From NCBI RefSeq assembly GCF_023721415.1, contig NZ_JAMQVC010000001.1:496001-560000 (forward strand): 64,000 nucleotides of DNA, in the 5' to 3' direction. This document shows positions 38,611 to 47,831 of this stretch, piece by piece. Under the pieces are notes generated by a model. The model ran no database searches. It was not told the origin of the DNA and saw only the letters and a list, made by a program, of their open reading frames with translations. How positions within the stretch are numbered: the stretch's first letter is position 1; the number at the start of each line of letters is the position of its first letter. The translations under genes were made by a program, and so were the position numbers. The stretch comes from Galbibacter mesophilus (GTDB lineage: Bacteria; Bacteroidota; Bacteroidia; Flavobacteriales; Flavobacteriaceae).

Positions 38611-41163
38611 TTATTGTTTTAGAATTTTTATGGTTTGGTCATTCACTTTTAGGAAATAAATACCTTTCTGTAAATGACCAATATTGATTGTTTCTTTACC
38701 AATATGTTCTTCTAGCTTTGTTCCGGAGAACGAATACACAGCTATATTGGTATTTGCTTCAACTTCATCAATATGAATTACTGAAGTAGTTGGGTTTGGG
38801 TAAATTGTAAACAGCTGTTCATCTTGAACTTCGCTCTCCATGCTGGCAAAAAATGTTTGATTAGCTATATCTTCTTCACGCCAAAGCGTCCATGCGCCAG
38901 TTTTATCATTATTTACCGCTCGAACTTGTACACCACCATCGCTATTTCCGTCATCGACATCATCCAATGATGTAATCTGAAGCCATTTACCACTTCCTTT
39001 ATTTTCTAATCTAAAATACCCGTTCCCAGCATCTACTTTTCTCCACAAAGTCCAATCTCCAGTGTTTTCTTTACTAGCGGCTCGAATTGCCCATGTTGGT
39101 GTATCTGAAATTGCATTTGGTTGCCCATCGGTAAAATCAACCTGATCTGTACATTGTAACCATAGGTCTTGGCTGACACTCTCGATTCTAAAGTATTCCT
39201 GATCGTTAGGAACTAATCTCCATCTTGTAGATGCATTATTTATAGTATTGTTTACACCCCTCACATTGTTTCCTGCTCCAGGTCCGGGTGTGCCGTCTAC
39301 ACTAGCCGTTGCTTGCAACTTCTTATTGAGTTGCTCATTTATCAAATTAATTGCCCCAGCTTGCCCCACTAGATAGGCCTCGTCATCCATCAAGTTCGCA
39401 ATCTGATTGCTGGAGAGAATCCCCCGATATAAGTACATTTCGTCTATTTCACCAGTAAAAGGATTATCGACATTGCCCCAAACGCTTGCTCCAATTCTAA
39501 ATCCTCCAATTTCATTTTCAAAAATATTTTCGCTTACAGTTTCTCCTTTTAGTTCTCCATTCAAATAATATTGATGTGTCTTGGTTTCTGGATTGAAAGT
39601 GATAGCGACATGTTGCCAACTTCCAGCAGCTAAAGTATTTCCTGACAAAGTATGTTCAGCTCCACCTATCCAAGTACCAACTTCATAATTTGCGCCTTGT
39701 TTTTTATTGGTAAGTAAAACACGTCCACCAAATTGATGTAGCAAGTGACTTATATCGTTAGCATCGCTAGTGTTTCGAACCCATGTTGCCAGAGTAAAGG
39801 GTTCGGTACCAGTATTTAAAATTTTCTTTACATTCAAATCAAAATAGGTTGGAGTATCATCAAAGCTTATACTTTTACCATATCTACCATTTGTATAAAC
39901 GGGAGCTTTATTCCCTACCAACGAATACCCTTCGCTGGAACTGTCTTTTAATCTATCATCAAAATCAAAATGAAATAAAAGTTTAACGGGGTCGTTCATA
40001 TATCCACCATTCAAAATACTCATAAAGTCGTCAAAGGCTATTGGATTTTCGTTCCAATCTCCATTGGGTTTTAACTCAATTAACTTCTGACCATAGATTG
40101 GGTTAAAAAACCAAATTGTATTTTCAGGTGTAACAGTTTGAGGCGCCGATTGCTGTGACAAAGGATAGGTGGCTAATGTCACCCCGTATTGTTTAAACAG
40201 ATAGTAATAAGTCATCAAAAAATTATGTGGAAACCAATCACGCGTATCAAAATATTCTTGAAGCTCTACAGGAGTCCATTTATTTGTGTTCATAATCGTA
40301 TAATACTCATATAATTTCAAGCTTGGGTCACGACCATATTTTTGGGCAAAAGCAATCCCCTCTGGTGAGTTCCCCAATGTTTCTTCCAATGTACTCCTAA
40401 ACAGTCCTTGAAGTGAGAATTCTGGCACCATAAAGGGTTTTTCCGTAATAACAGACCTGGCATACTTTATAGCAGTTTCAACATCGTCTAAACTTCTGGC
40501 ATGCAAGTGTATGGCAGCTCCATCTATATCGTCACTGGTTTGAACGTAATTCATCAACTCTACTACCGCAGGAAGATTTTGGGCATTTTGAAATTGTAGG
40601 TTTACAAGCGATCCAACATACACTGGGGGTTCATTGTTCGGTCGATTTGTTTCAAAATAAGGTTTAATAACTAGATTGTTTAATCTTTTAAAAAACCGTA
40701 CCAACGGTATTACTCCATCATTGTTTGGCACCATGTCCTCATCAAATGTTTCCAACTGAGGTTCGTTACCAAGTTTAAAAAGATCGACAGAAGGCCCTAC
40801 GATATCCAAAATAGAGTCTGCAACTGCAAAGCATTTTTGTTCAGCTTCTGAATTGGGCTCAGGTATTCGCATATTGAGTGCTTTGAAATCCCAACGAAAA
40901 CCAAAAGCTATTTTATAACCACTGTTTTTTAAATCGTTAACGGTAGTAAATTGGTCACTGTTTTGAACACTTCTTCCTTTAAAAATATAATCTGTAATAT
41001 AGGGCGTGGTGCGAATCCAATCAACTTGCGATCGCTGTAAATAGTCAAAATTAAGGGCGTTAAAATCATGATTAAAGTTAGCTCCTATTTCTTGAGCTTT
41101 AATTGTATTAAATAACAATCCGAATGCGAAGAGGCAAAATGCGGTTTTTGAAAAAAAATTCAT
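38611..41163 (-). CDS. Secreted multi-domain glycoside hydrolase-like protein (clan GH-A-like, LamG, T9SS)
   Basis: The 850-residue protein has a signal peptide (to about residue 23), then a TIM-barrel-like domain (about 25-380). LFKLGNEPQ carries Glu134 and FMVPEFS carries Glu248, the positions of the acid/base and nucleophile in clan GH-A enzymes. A LamG/concanavalin-like domain follows (about 395-590; RLKDSSSEGYSLVG, GSWQHVAITFN, GEIDEMYLYRGILSSNQI). Next come three repeats of a beta-trefoil-like unit ending TWAIRA, W-LWR (about 600-770), and a T9SS sorting domain (FTIYPNPTTS...GIYFLKVNDQTIKILKQ). It is exported and surface-attached, probably for glycan binding and cutting. I do not recognise its exact GH family. 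Confidence 0.8.
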   Translation of the reverse strand: MNFFSKTAFCLFAFGLLFNTIKAQEIGANFNHDFNALNFDYLQRSQVDWIRTTPYITDYIFKGRSVQNSDQFTTVNDLKNSGYKIAFGFRWDFKALNMRIPEPNSEAEQKCFAVADSILDIVGPSVDLFKLGNEPQLETFDEDMVPNNDGVIPLVRFFKRLNNLVIKPYFETNRPNNEPPVYVGSLVNLQFQNAQNLPAVVELMNYVQTSDDIDGAAIHLHARSLDDVETAIKYARSVITEKPFMVPEFSLQGLFRSTLEETLGNSPEGIAFAQKYGRDPSLKLYEYYTIMNTNKWTPVELQEYFDTRDWFPHNFLMTYYYLFKQYGVTLATYPLSQQSAPQTVTPENTIWFFNPIYGQKLIELKPNGDWNENPIAFDDFMSILNGGYMNDPVKLLFHFDFDDRLKDSSSEGYSLVGNKAPVYTNGRYGKSISFDDTPTYFDLNVKKILNTGTEPFTLATWVRNTSDANDISHLLHQFGGRVLLTNKKQGANYEVGTWIGGAEHTLSGNTLAAGSWQHVAITFNPETKTHQYYLNGELKGETVSENIFENEIGGFRIGASVWGNVDNPFTGEIDEMYLYRGILSSNQIANLMDDEAYLVGQAGAINLINEQLNKKLQATASVDGTPGPGAGNNVRGVNNTINNASTRWRLVPNDQEYFRIESVSQDLWLQCTDQVDFTDGQPNAISDTPTWAIRAASKENTGDWTLWRKVDAGNGYFRLENKGSGKWLQITSLDDVDDGNSDGGVQVRAVNNDKTGAWTLWREEDIANQTFFASMESEVQDEQLFTIYPNPTTSVIHIDEVEANTNIAVYSFSGTKLEEHIGKETINIGHLQKGIYFLKVNDQTIKILKQ

Positions 41164-41584
41164 AATGTTAAGTTTAAAGGTTGATTTATTTTGAATTGTT
41201 TTGGTATTCCTCTAATTTAAACACCAGCTAAGGAAGTGTCCTGTAAAAATGTAAAAAACTAACATTCAATATGTTGAATAAACAAAGAATTAAACAACTT
41301 TACCGTTTTGATAAACAAAATGAATAATGAAGACCTTGTTAATAAGTAAAAAGTGTTTTCAAACTTCGCTTAAATAGCACTCCGAATCATTTTCGGGTTT
41401 TCCAAGCGATTACCACCGAACAAATATTATTTTAGTTTATTTGATTTTTGATCACCAGTCAATAAAAGCAAATTTACAGTTTACCTCCATGTACTTGTTT
41501 AGCCAAGAAACAACTGAAAAATTGGTTGCGATACAGCTTAGAGTTCCGTCTAACCTTTGATGACGGCTACATAAATTAAACAAA
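41164..41584. other. Non-coding gap
   Basis: A 421-bp region between the cytochrome c gene and the downstream secreted glycosidase, both on the minus strand, so it should carry the promoter of the latter. Short frames between 41490 and 41575 (for example MYLFSQETTEKLV) may be gene remnants, but nothing recognisable. Confidence 0.35.
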
Positions 41585-42052
41585 TTAGTTTTCTTGAATC
41601 TCGGCAACTTCTTCCACAGTGACCATTTCATCTATTTTGTTCGACCAAGAATTCATGACATAGTTCATTACATCAGCGACTTCTTGATCGCTTAATCCCA
41701 TTGGGGCCATAACTTGATCATAACTAATTCCATTAACTGTTATTGGGCCCTGTATTCCATATTTAACACCTCGAATGCTAGCTTTGCGCTTTTCATTTAG
41801 CCAATCAGAAGCATCCAAAGGGGGATAAGTGTTGGGGACTCCCTTACCATTTGGCAAATGACAGGTCATACATATTTCGTTGTAAAGTGCTCCGCCTCTT
41901 TCTATACTTGTTGATAGCGGTGTTCGCTCCACTGTCTTTTCTGAAACGGGAGGGGCAAAGTGGTCATCTTCAATTTCTGCAGCGTTTTCTTTCTTATCTG
42001 TTTTACATGCTAGCATACTAAGGCATACTACAGTGATGAATAGTTTCTTCAT
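41585..42052 (-). CDS. c-type cytochrome lipoprotein
   Basis: The 155-residue protein has a lipobox (SMLAC, Cys16) and a class I cytochrome c domain. The haem-binding motif CMTCH sits near residue 61, followed by GKGVPNTYPPLDASDWL, and the distal Met ligand lies in APMGLSDQEVADVMNYVMNSW. It starts 11 bp after the PQQ-dependent dehydrogenase and is its probable electron acceptor in the periplasm. Confidence 0.93.
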   Translation of the reverse strand: MKKLFITVVCLSMLACKTDKKENAAEIEDDHFAPPVSEKTVERTPLSTSIERGGALYNEICMTCHLPNGKGVPNTYPPLDASDWLNEKRKASIRGVKYGIQGPITVNGISYDQVMAPMGLSDQEVADVMNYVMNSWSNKIDEMVTVEEVAEIQEN

Positions 42053-42063
42053 TGAAATGAGAT

Positions 42064-43245
42064 TTAATCGTTTTTGGTAAGTTTTGCGATCCCTTTTCCT
42101 TCCACAGCAACATAAATATTCCCATCAGGAGATTGTCTTACGTCTCTTACGCGCCCAATATCTTTTAGTAGTATTACCCTTTTTATAATTTTTTTGCCGT
42201 TTAAAACCAAAAGTTCCAAATGTTGGAATTTTAGAGAACCAACCAGCAAATTTCCTTTTAGCTCATGAAATACATCCGAGTCTACAAATACAAACCCACT
42301 TGGCGCAATAGACGGCAACCAATAAAAAATGGGATCTTCCATACTTGGTCTTGATCTTTCATCTGAAATGGTCGTACCATCATAATTCTCGCCATAGGTA
42401 ACAATTGGCCAGCCATAATTTGCTCCTTTTTTTACCACATTAATTTCATCTCCTCCTTTAGGGCCATGTTCGTGCACCCAAATTTCTCCAGTTTCTGTAT
42501 TGAGAATCATGCCCTGCGGATTTCTATGTCCGTAGCTGTAAATAGCTTCCACAGCATTTTCTTTTCCCACGAAGGGATTGTTAGTTGGAATGGTTCCATC
42601 ATCATTTAATCGGTAAACCTTACCGTTGTCGCGGGTGATATCCTGTGGATTTTTATCTCTTTCTCCACGCTCACCTGCACTGAAGTATAAATACCCTTTC
42701 TTATCAAAACTTATCCTAGAACCAAAATGAATCCCTTTGGTAGTATTTGGCGTAGCTTTATAAAGTATTTCTTTATTTGTTAAATTTTTGCCGTTTAGTT
42801 TAGCTCTCATTAAAGCTGTATTTCCGCCATCACCATCACCTTCTTTAGACGCATAAGTAAAGTAAATCCATCCATTGTCTTCATATTTGGGATGAAGAAC
42901 CACATCCAAAAGGCCGCCTTGAGCACGCTTGTATACATCTGGTCCCCCTTCAATTTTAATCTTACGACCATTCTTAAAGTGAATTATGTCCCCGTTTCTT
43001 TCGGTTATGATTATACTTCCATCTGGGAAAAAATCAAATCCCCACGGGATCTTAAGTCCTTCCACCACCATTTCATAATCAAATTTTAAAGAAGTTTCAG
43101 CTTCCAAAGGGCCGACAATTTCGGTTGGCTCCTGACTTTCTTCAATACTATCTTTAACATTTTGAGCCTTTTCTGAATCTTTGCTGTTTTTTCCGCAAGC
43201 AAAAACATAAAAAACGAAAACAAACAAAAGAAGATTATTTTTCAT
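42064..43245 (-). CDS. PQQ-dependent aldose sugar dehydrogenase
   Basis: The 393-residue form starts at the ATG at 43245 (MKNNLLLFVFVFYVFACG, a lipoprotein signal); the frame runs 23 codons further upstream, overlapping the GH2 gene, but that part is not signal-like. The six-bladed propeller shows PWGFDFFPDGSIIITERNG, GGLLDVVLHPKYEDNGWIYFTYA, IHFGSRISFDKKGYLYFSAGERG, YSYGHRNPQGMILN and WVHEHGPKGGDEINVVKKGANYGWP, the conserved blades of soluble glucose/aldose dehydrogenases. It oxidises aldoses to lactones with PQQ and passes electrons to the cytochrome c encoded 11 bp downstream. Substrate unknown. Confidence 0.9.
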   Translation of the reverse strand: MKNNLLLFVFVFYVFACGKNSKDSEKAQNVKDSIEESQEPTEIVGPLEAETSLKFDYEMVVEGLKIPWGFDFFPDGSIIITERNGDIIHFKNGRKIKIEGGPDVYKRAQGGLLDVVLHPKYEDNGWIYFTYASKEGDGDGGNTALMRAKLNGKNLTNKEILYKATPNTTKGIHFGSRISFDKKGYLYFSAGERGERDKNPQDITRDNGKVYRLNDDGTIPTNNPFVGKENAVEAIYSYGHRNPQGMILNTETGEIWVHEHGPKGGDEINVVKKGANYGWPIVTYGENYDGTTISDERSRPSMEDPIFYWLPSIAPSGFVFVDSDVFHELKGNLLVGSLKFQHLELLVLNGKKIIKRVILLKDIGRVRDVRQSPDGNIYVAVEGKGIAKLTKND

Positions 43246-43297
43246 GTGGTATAGTTTTTCTTTTTTTTTTAAACATCTTAAATCACTATCAGCCTTC

Positions 43298-46120
43298 TTA
43301 ATCTTTAAAATCAAACCAAAGTGTAATTGGTGAGATTTGATCTCCCAGACGATAATTGGTCTGACCTTTTTGTGAAGAAGGCCCTAATTTGTCCACTGTC
43401 CTAAATTTGGTTCCAATGGCAGGTATTTCAAACAAAAAGGAAATATCACCTTCTGGAAATGGAGGAACCACCCCCCCCGGATTATACTTTGGTTCTGCAG
43501 GTGTGAATAATCGAATAAAAAGTCCCGGTGTTTCCGTAAAAATCTTAAATGATTGTTTTGAATTTTGAAAAACAGCCCAGTAAAAATTACCGTGATAGCC
43601 TTTGAATTCAGGATAAATAAGTGATTCAAAACTTTCTCCAGTTACGGTATTATTGTAGTCTTTCTGCCAGATACCAATTTCAGCACCCTTCCTTCTATTC
43701 TTCCACACGCGGTATGGCCCTTGCCCCATCCATTTAACACTTTCAATACCATCTTCTGGATAATCAAAACTGATGCCCAAATAATCAATGTTATCTTCTC
43801 TTAAGAAGAAAGGACTGACCTCCAAGCGAAGTAATCCAGATTTATGCACTGTCCAATTTATCTCCTGAGGAACTTCCTTTCTTTTAATCTCAATTCTTAG
43901 GTTTCCTTCGGAATCTTTTTTGTAACTAACACGAGCAGGATGGTCTTCGACGCCTACTAATTTTGGGCCTCCATTAAATTGAATTTCCCTACTCGAATTG
44001 AGAACCTTCTCAAGAATCCCGTTTTCGGCATTAAATTGAAAAACCATATCGCTAGTTGATATACTGAAATTTCCATTGTCTTTTTCAACTGAAATTTCTT
44101 TGGAATTGACGGACTTTCTGGCTTCAGAGAGAAGTCTATCCGTTATTTCACTTGGCTGTTTAATAGGCCATGTCCAAGTATATATTTCCATTCCATCCTG
44201 ATCGGTTGCGGTTAATGAAAACACATCTGCTTCAGGAAAATTATCTGGAATATCAATCTGTAAAGTTCCGTTATAATCTGGTGAAACATCTGGACCATTT
44301 AGAGAGCCAGAATTGATGAGTTCGGAGTTCAGCTCGTCAGTTACCTTTATAATTTTCCATTGAAAATTACAGGTGTTCAGGTTGGTAAATAAGTATTTAT
44401 TTTCTAAGATTATTCTTCCGTCAAAATTTGCCTGTACAACCATCGGCTTTATGCCAATTGGTGACCAGACCTCCTTAATTGTATTAAAACTTCCTTCTTT
44501 TTCACGATAAGGACCCAAAATACCATCAGGCCCATGACTCCCATCACTGTCCAATTGATTGTTATGATCTGTTCTCAACACAGCCTCATCCGAAAAGGAC
44601 CAGAGAAACCCACCAGCAGAAGCAGGATTATCACTGAATTTTTTCCAATAGTCATCCAATCCAGCCCCATGTCCTCCATCATATAACCCATGCAAAAATT
44701 CGGTAGGCATAAAAATATTATTACCATTTGCCAAGCGATTAATACCGTATTTGTAATCAGGATAGTGCCGGTTGTCTACTCCATTCCGAAGTCCCCATGG
44801 ATAGATAACAGGACGGTTTTGTAAATCGTAATGATTAAACCATTTCTCGCTGGAGAAATCCCAACCGCCTTCATTACCATGAGACCATAAAACCACGCTG
44901 GGGTGGTTTTCATCTTTTAATATAAGCTCCTTTATTAATTTCGGGCCTACCACAGTGTCATAGGCATCATGCCATCCTGTTAATTCATCTATAACCAACA
45001 AACCTATCGAATCACATAGTTCCAAAAAACGTTCGTCAGGTGGATAATGGGACATGCGCACAGCGTTCATATTCATCTCTTTTATAAGTTGAATATCTTG
45101 CAAATGATTTTTTTCGCTTAAAGCTCTTCCAGTTTCTGGCCAGAAAGAATGCCGGTTGACCCCTTTAAATACCAGTTTTTTATCATTCAGGTAAATTCCA
45201 TCCCTTTCCCTTAATTCTACAGTTCTAAATCCGAAATCTACTTTTTGTTCATATAAGACTTGATTGTTATCGGACAACTGGAATTTAGCGGTATAGAGTA
45301 CTGGCATTTCGGGATTCCATGCTTTTATATTTTCAAAAATCCTTGATACCGTCAACGTATCTGTCCCCGTAAGGTTTTTTGTAATTGGCACACCTATTTC
45401 AATACCTTCTTTAGAAACAATGGATACTTTAAGTTGACCTTTTGAAAGTGGTTTGTTCAATTCTACTAAAGACTTAAATACCCCATCATGGGTAGCACCA
45501 ATAGCAATACGGGAAATATGAGTAGGTGGAAGGATCTCTAAGAAAACAGGACGGAAAATACCTCCAAAAATCCAGAAATCTGCCTGTCTCTCTGCACGAT
45601 TTACAGAGGCATTAGCAGAATGTTTTGCCACATTTACTTCCAACAAATTCTCCTTGCCATATTGAAGTAATTCACTGATGTCATATTTGAATCTATAAAA
45701 TCCTCCTTGGTGGATGTCCCCGGCAGACTTGCCATTTATCAGTACCTCTGTATCGGTCATTGAACCGTCAAAAACAATGTTTATAACTTTACCCTCCCAG
45801 GACTTTGGCACTTGAAAACGATGCCGATACATACCGTGCTCTTTAGCTAGTTTACGTTCTGGATTTTTGTAATCATGGCCATAATTGTAGTTTCCATATC
45901 CGTGCAGTTCCCAATTAGATGGCACAGGTATGGAAGACCACTTTCCTTTTTTATGACCATCCGTAACTTTGAAATCCCATGAAACTGCACTTTCAGCATC
46001 TTGGCCACTTAGATATACTCTTTGATAATGATTTACTGATTGGGAAATAGCATCATTAGTCCAAATCACTAGAAGTAAAAAGCTAATTGATAATATGTGA
46101 TTGGTATTATTAAATTTCAT
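43298..46120 (-). CDS. Glycoside hydrolase family 2 protein (beta-galactosidase-like)
   Basis: The 940-residue exported enzyme starts at the ATG at 46120 (MKFNNTNH...), though an ATG three codons upstream is possible. The order is an N-terminal sugar-binding sandwich (SSIPVPSNWELHGYGNYNYGHDYKNP), the Ig-like middle domain, a TIM barrel (GVNRHSFWPETGRAL) and a C-terminal beta-galactosidase small-chain-like domain with IKWMGQGPYRVWKNRRKGAEIGIWQ. The catalytic pair is Glu417 in SHGNEGGW and Glu474 in PTEF. It would cleave beta-galactosides or related sugars in the periplasm. It is transcribed with the PQQ dehydrogenase and cytochrome c. Confidence 0.95.
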   Translation of the reverse strand: MKFNNTNHILSISFLLLVIWTNDAISQSVNHYQRVYLSGQDAESAVSWDFKVTDGHKKGKWSSIPVPSNWELHGYGNYNYGHDYKNPERKLAKEHGMYRHRFQVPKSWEGKVINIVFDGSMTDTEVLINGKSAGDIHQGGFYRFKYDISELLQYGKENLLEVNVAKHSANASVNRAERQADFWIFGGIFRPVFLEILPPTHISRIAIGATHDGVFKSLVELNKPLSKGQLKVSIVSKEGIEIGVPITKNLTGTDTLTVSRIFENIKAWNPEMPVLYTAKFQLSDNNQVLYEQKVDFGFRTVELRERDGIYLNDKKLVFKGVNRHSFWPETGRALSEKNHLQDIQLIKEMNMNAVRMSHYPPDERFLELCDSIGLLVIDELTGWHDAYDTVVGPKLIKELILKDENHPSVVLWSHGNEGGWDFSSEKWFNHYDLQNRPVIYPWGLRNGVDNRHYPDYKYGINRLANGNNIFMPTEFLHGLYDGGHGAGLDDYWKKFSDNPASAGGFLWSFSDEAVLRTDHNNQLDSDGSHGPDGILGPYREKEGSFNTIKEVWSPIGIKPMVVQANFDGRIILENKYLFTNLNTCNFQWKIIKVTDELNSELINSGSLNGPDVSPDYNGTLQIDIPDNFPEADVFSLTATDQDGMEIYTWTWPIKQPSEITDRLLSEARKSVNSKEISVEKDNGNFSISTSDMVFQFNAENGILEKVLNSSREIQFNGGPKLVGVEDHPARVSYKKDSEGNLRIEIKRKEVPQEINWTVHKSGLLRLEVSPFFLREDNIDYLGISFDYPEDGIESVKWMGQGPYRVWKNRRKGAEIGIWQKDYNNTVTGESFESLIYPEFKGYHGNFYWAVFQNSKQSFKIFTETPGLFIRLFTPAEPKYNPGGVVPPFPEGDISFLFEIPAIGTKFRTVDKLGPSSQKGQTNYRLGDQISPITLWFDFKD

Positions 46121-46232
46121 TAAAAACATTTTATTGGTAAAAAATTGAAATATGAATAAGAATTAAAAAAGTGATTAAGCTACAATGGAATTATTATCGA
46201 GTAATACAGATTCCTATATTGCCCGAGCTGAA

Positions 46233-47429
46233 TTAATTTTTTCCTGTAAGCTTTTTGAATATTTGAATCTCTCCTTCATCGTAAGGTGTCCCATCTGTTC
46301 TGAAGAGATCATGAAACCATAAATCTGGTTCTGGATAAGTTTCTCCTGGTTTTATCACATTTCCATCCTCCCTTTCTTTAAATACATCACGGTCTTTGCG
46401 GGAGTCCCAATGCCAAATGGTTCCGGTCTTCCCCGAAACAAAGCCCCAGTTTATAGCAGCAATGTTATGCTTCTTCAGTTTTGGCAAAATATTGTTCACA
46501 GTGCTACCGTTATTTCTGCCTAGCCATTCCGTTAAAAATATTGGTCTTCCAGTTTCTTCATAAGGTTTCAGCCTTTTCTTCGTTCTTTCCCATTCGGCAT
46601 AGCTATGAACTGAATTTACGTCAGAATTAATTTTGTTTATTCTAATGTTCGTATCTCCAACGGCACCCAAGGTTGTAGAAGTAATAGGTTGCGAAGGATT
46701 AACCTCTCTTGCCCAACACCAAGAGTCATAAACTAACTGTTTAGACTGATCTCCAAAAGCATCCGCTACGGAAGTTGATTCCATATTTCCTGTTAATCCT
46801 TGCCCTCGTCCAGGTTCGTTGTAAAGCTCCCACATTAATATCCTTTCATCTTCAGAAAATCTTTGCATAGTTTTTTGGACATACCCTTTAAGTCGCGCTA
46901 TTTCCTCAGGGGTAGCTTTCCCCAATGAGTAGCGTACTGCCAGATCTCTCGAAGGGCTATTTACCCATCCTGAATTATGATAACCCTTTACAGGCAATGG
47001 CTGTATTCCAAGCTCAGGATTGGGCATATGACAATCGTCAAAAAAAACAAAAAATGGCCTTATACCATGTGATTGACAAATATTGAGGAACTCTTCCATT
47101 CTATCATACAAACCTTCTTCATCATCTGCCCAAACCAAATCGTGCAAATAGACCCTTAATGTATTCATACCTATGTCTTCCGCCCAGCCCAATTCCAAAT
47201 CAATCCTTTTCGGATCCCATGTAGATTCCTGCCACATTTCTATTTGATTTATTGCAGTGGCGGGGTAGTAATTACAGCCCACCAACCAAGGTTGGGCCTC
47301 ATACCATTCGTTTACTCGCTCAACCTCCCATTTGCCTTTGACAGGTATGGAATCATTAATCTGGGCACTTGCGGTTAAACTCAAAATTGCAATAGTGGCC
47401 GTAATTATTTTATTAAATCTATACTTCAT
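46233..47429 (-). CDS. Clan GH-A glycoside hydrolase (GH5-like)
   Basis: The 398-residue exported enzyme has a signal peptide (MKYRFNKIITATIAILSLTASAQ) and a TIM-barrel pattern: LVGCNYYPATAINQIEMWQ, AEDIGMNTLRVYLHDLVW, LNICQSHGIRPFFVFFDDC. The acid/base is Glu205 in WELYNEPGRG and the nucleophile Glu301 in FLTEWLGR. Such proteins are often named 1,4-beta-xylanase, but the substrate cannot be inferred. It lies 103 bp upstream of the GH2 gene on the same strand, so they are likely one operon. Confidence 0.87.
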   Translation of the reverse strand: MKYRFNKIITATIAILSLTASAQINDSIPVKGKWEVERVNEWYEAQPWLVGCNYYPATAINQIEMWQESTWDPKRIDLELGWAEDIGMNTLRVYLHDLVWADDEEGLYDRMEEFLNICQSHGIRPFFVFFDDCHMPNPELGIQPLPVKGYHNSGWVNSPSRDLAVRYSLGKATPEEIARLKGYVQKTMQRFSEDERILMWELYNEPGRGQGLTGNMESTSVADAFGDQSKQLVYDSWCWAREVNPSQPITSTTLGAVGDTNIRINKINSDVNSVHSYAEWERTKKRLKPYEETGRPIFLTEWLGRNNGSTVNNILPKLKKHNIAAINWGFVSGKTGTIWHWDSRKDRDVFKEREDGNVIKPGETYPEPDLWFHDLFRTDGTPYDEGEIQIFKKLTGKN

Positions 47430-47831
47430 TTTATTAATTTACCTCTATGATTTTAATACTATTTTTTCATCTTATTTGCTATTTCATAATTCTTCGGCAT
47501 TCATTTTTTTTTGGAAATACACTAAAAAGAAGACTAAAGCCTTCTCCTGTGCAAAATGAAGTAATTGCCACTAAACACCTTCAACAAAATTGAATTTACA
47601 AGCTACATAAAAATGCTATTACATTAAATCCATAGTCCAAAAGCACCAATTCCAAAAACCAAATATTTTTTTAAATTTTTTAATACGATAATATTTTAAG
47701 TTAATATTTACGAATATGACAGCAATGATAGATTAAAATTATATTTAATTGCTATATATTTGTGCACACCAACAGCACTTTTGTTGAAGAAAATATTATT
47801 AAATAATAGAAAAGTAAATTTTTAAAAATTT
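47430..47831. other. Divergent promoter region of the PUL regulator
   Basis: A 402-bp AT-rich gap between the GH5-like gene and the regulator. A plus-strand -7 box TATATTTG at 47755-47762 matches TAnnTTTG and gives a leader of about 65 nt for the regulator. No -33 box was clear and no coding frame was found. Confidence 0.5.

Noticed and set aside
41490-41575. Possible gene remnant (MYLFSQETTEKLV and neighbouring frame)
   Set aside because: Too short and not recognisable; could be chance.
43246-43314. Longer N-terminus of the PQQ dehydrogenase overlapping the GH2 gene
   Set aside because: The added residues are charged and would bury the lipoprotein signal beginning at 43245.
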